Assembly: GCA_023266455.1 (NCBI GenBank)
Contig: JAHFQD010000096.1
Coordinates: 1-7,089, forward strand
Length of the DNA stretch: 7,089 bases
Direction: 5' to 3'
DNA from: Candidatus Muproteobacteria bacterium
GTDB taxonomy: Bacteria; Pseudomonadota; Gammaproteobacteria; Acidiferrobacterales; Sulfurifustaceae
The notes beneath the pieces were generated by a model. The model was not told the DNA's origin and did no database searches. It saw only the letters and a list, made by a program, of their open reading frames with translations. This document shows positions 6,913 through 7,089 of the stretch, in pieces (the first letter of the stretch is position 1; each line of letters begins with the position of its first letter). The position numbers and the translations under genes were made by a program.

Positions 6913-7089
6913 TTACGGGCCGCAACTCGGCGCCGCCGGTGCACCGGCGCGATACGCGCTCCACATCGAGTTCGAGAAATCGCTGGCGTAATAACCACTG
7001 TCTTTCTGTGTGCCGTGCAGCGCGGGCCAGCGACCGCTGCCGAGCGCACCGTTACCGTGTGCCGCGTACGGATCCGGTTTTGACCACAC
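6913..7089 (-). CDS. C-terminal part of an unidentified convergent gene
   Basis: On the minus strand this frame is open from the window edge (base 7089) to a TAA read from 6915 to 6913, giving 58 residues of a protein whose start lies outside. The piece is rich in glycine, alanine, serine and aromatic residues, with Trp at 2, 21 and 43, a run SGYYASDFSNSMW (31-43), a Pro/Ala-rich end, and a single cysteine three residues from the C-terminus. Third positions favour G/C as in the neighbouring genes, and composition looks like a real protein, perhaps exported, though no signal or domain is visible. I do not recognise the family. A plus-strand frame over the same bases is also open but starts from nothing and is Arg-rich, so the minus-strand reading is preferred. 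Confidence 0.6.
   Translation of the reverse strand: MWSKPDPYAAHGNGALGSGRWPALHGTQKDSGYYASDFSNSMWSAYRAGAPAAPSCGP
6934..6949. repeat. Perfect 16-base palindrome just after aroA
   Basis: CGCCGGTGCACCGGCG reads identically on both strands and begins 25 bases after the aroA stop. As RNA it could form a six-pair stem with a TGCA loop. An overlapping alternative pairs GCGCCG (6930-6935) with CGGCGC (6945-6950). No T-run follows on either strand, so it is not a canonical intrinsic terminator. It lies inside the convergent coding frame, encoding part of its Ala/Pro-rich end, and GC-rich codons alone could produce it. Confidence 0.4.

Noticed and set aside
6910..7074. A plus-strand open frame after aroA.
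   Set aside because: It has no start or ribosome site, is Arg-rich, and overlaps a more protein-like minus-strand frame ending in a proper stop.
1..7089. Mobile elements, CRISPR repeats, tRNA or rRNA genes, prophage or defence genes.
   Set aside because: Nothing supports them: genes are contiguous housekeeping genes with gaps of at most 60 bases, and I saw no direct repeat arrays or terminal inverted repeats.

Overview
This window is an ordinary core-metabolism segment of a proteobacterial chromosome, most likely gammaproteobacterial. Six intact genes lie head to tail on the + strand in the order serC, serA-type, pheA, hisC, tyrA, aroA. The order matches the mixed-function 'supraoperon' known from pseudomonads and relatives (gyrA, serC, pheA, hisC, tyrA/aroA, cmk, rpsA). 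The PheA and AroA proteins read very close to pseudomonad-type sequences as I remember them. Third codon positions favour G/C, and usage looks uniform across the six genes, with no sign of recent transfer. No species can be named.

Layout: bases 1-29 hold the acidic C-terminal tail of an upstream gene, plausibly gyrA. serC (51-1190, or from 105) is followed by a 60-base gap and then the 3-phosphoglycerate dehydrogenase gene (1251-2465). pheA starts 7 bases later, and its ribosome site overlaps the preceding stop codon. hisC overlaps pheA by 4 bases (ATGA). tyrA follows after 31 bases, and aroA after another 36. At the right edge an unidentified minus-strand gene (6913 to beyond 7089) converges on aroA, with only 3 bases between the two stop codons. 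No stretch longer than 60 bases lacks a gene.

The genes form two linked pathways. SerA and SerC convert 3-phosphoglycerate to phosphoserine, and SerC also serves pyridoxal-phosphate synthesis in many proteobacteria. AroA makes EPSP, the precursor of chorismate. The mutase half of PheA makes prephenate and its dehydratase half makes phenylpyruvate. TyrA makes 4-hydroxyphenylpyruvate, and the HisC-type PLP aminotransferase is well placed to make phenylalanine and tyrosine as well as histidinol phosphate. Feedback control visible in the proteins consists of ACT domains on SerA and PheA; TyrA has none.

I found no undescribed system. The points worth a second look are modest: a serA-type gene between serC and pheA that lacks the usual catalytic glutamate; tyrA and aroA lying separate but in the same frame, where pseudomonads have a fusion; a class II-type AroA with glycine where the glyphosate-tolerant CP4 enzyme has alanine; and the break in the expected cmk-rpsA continuation after aroA.
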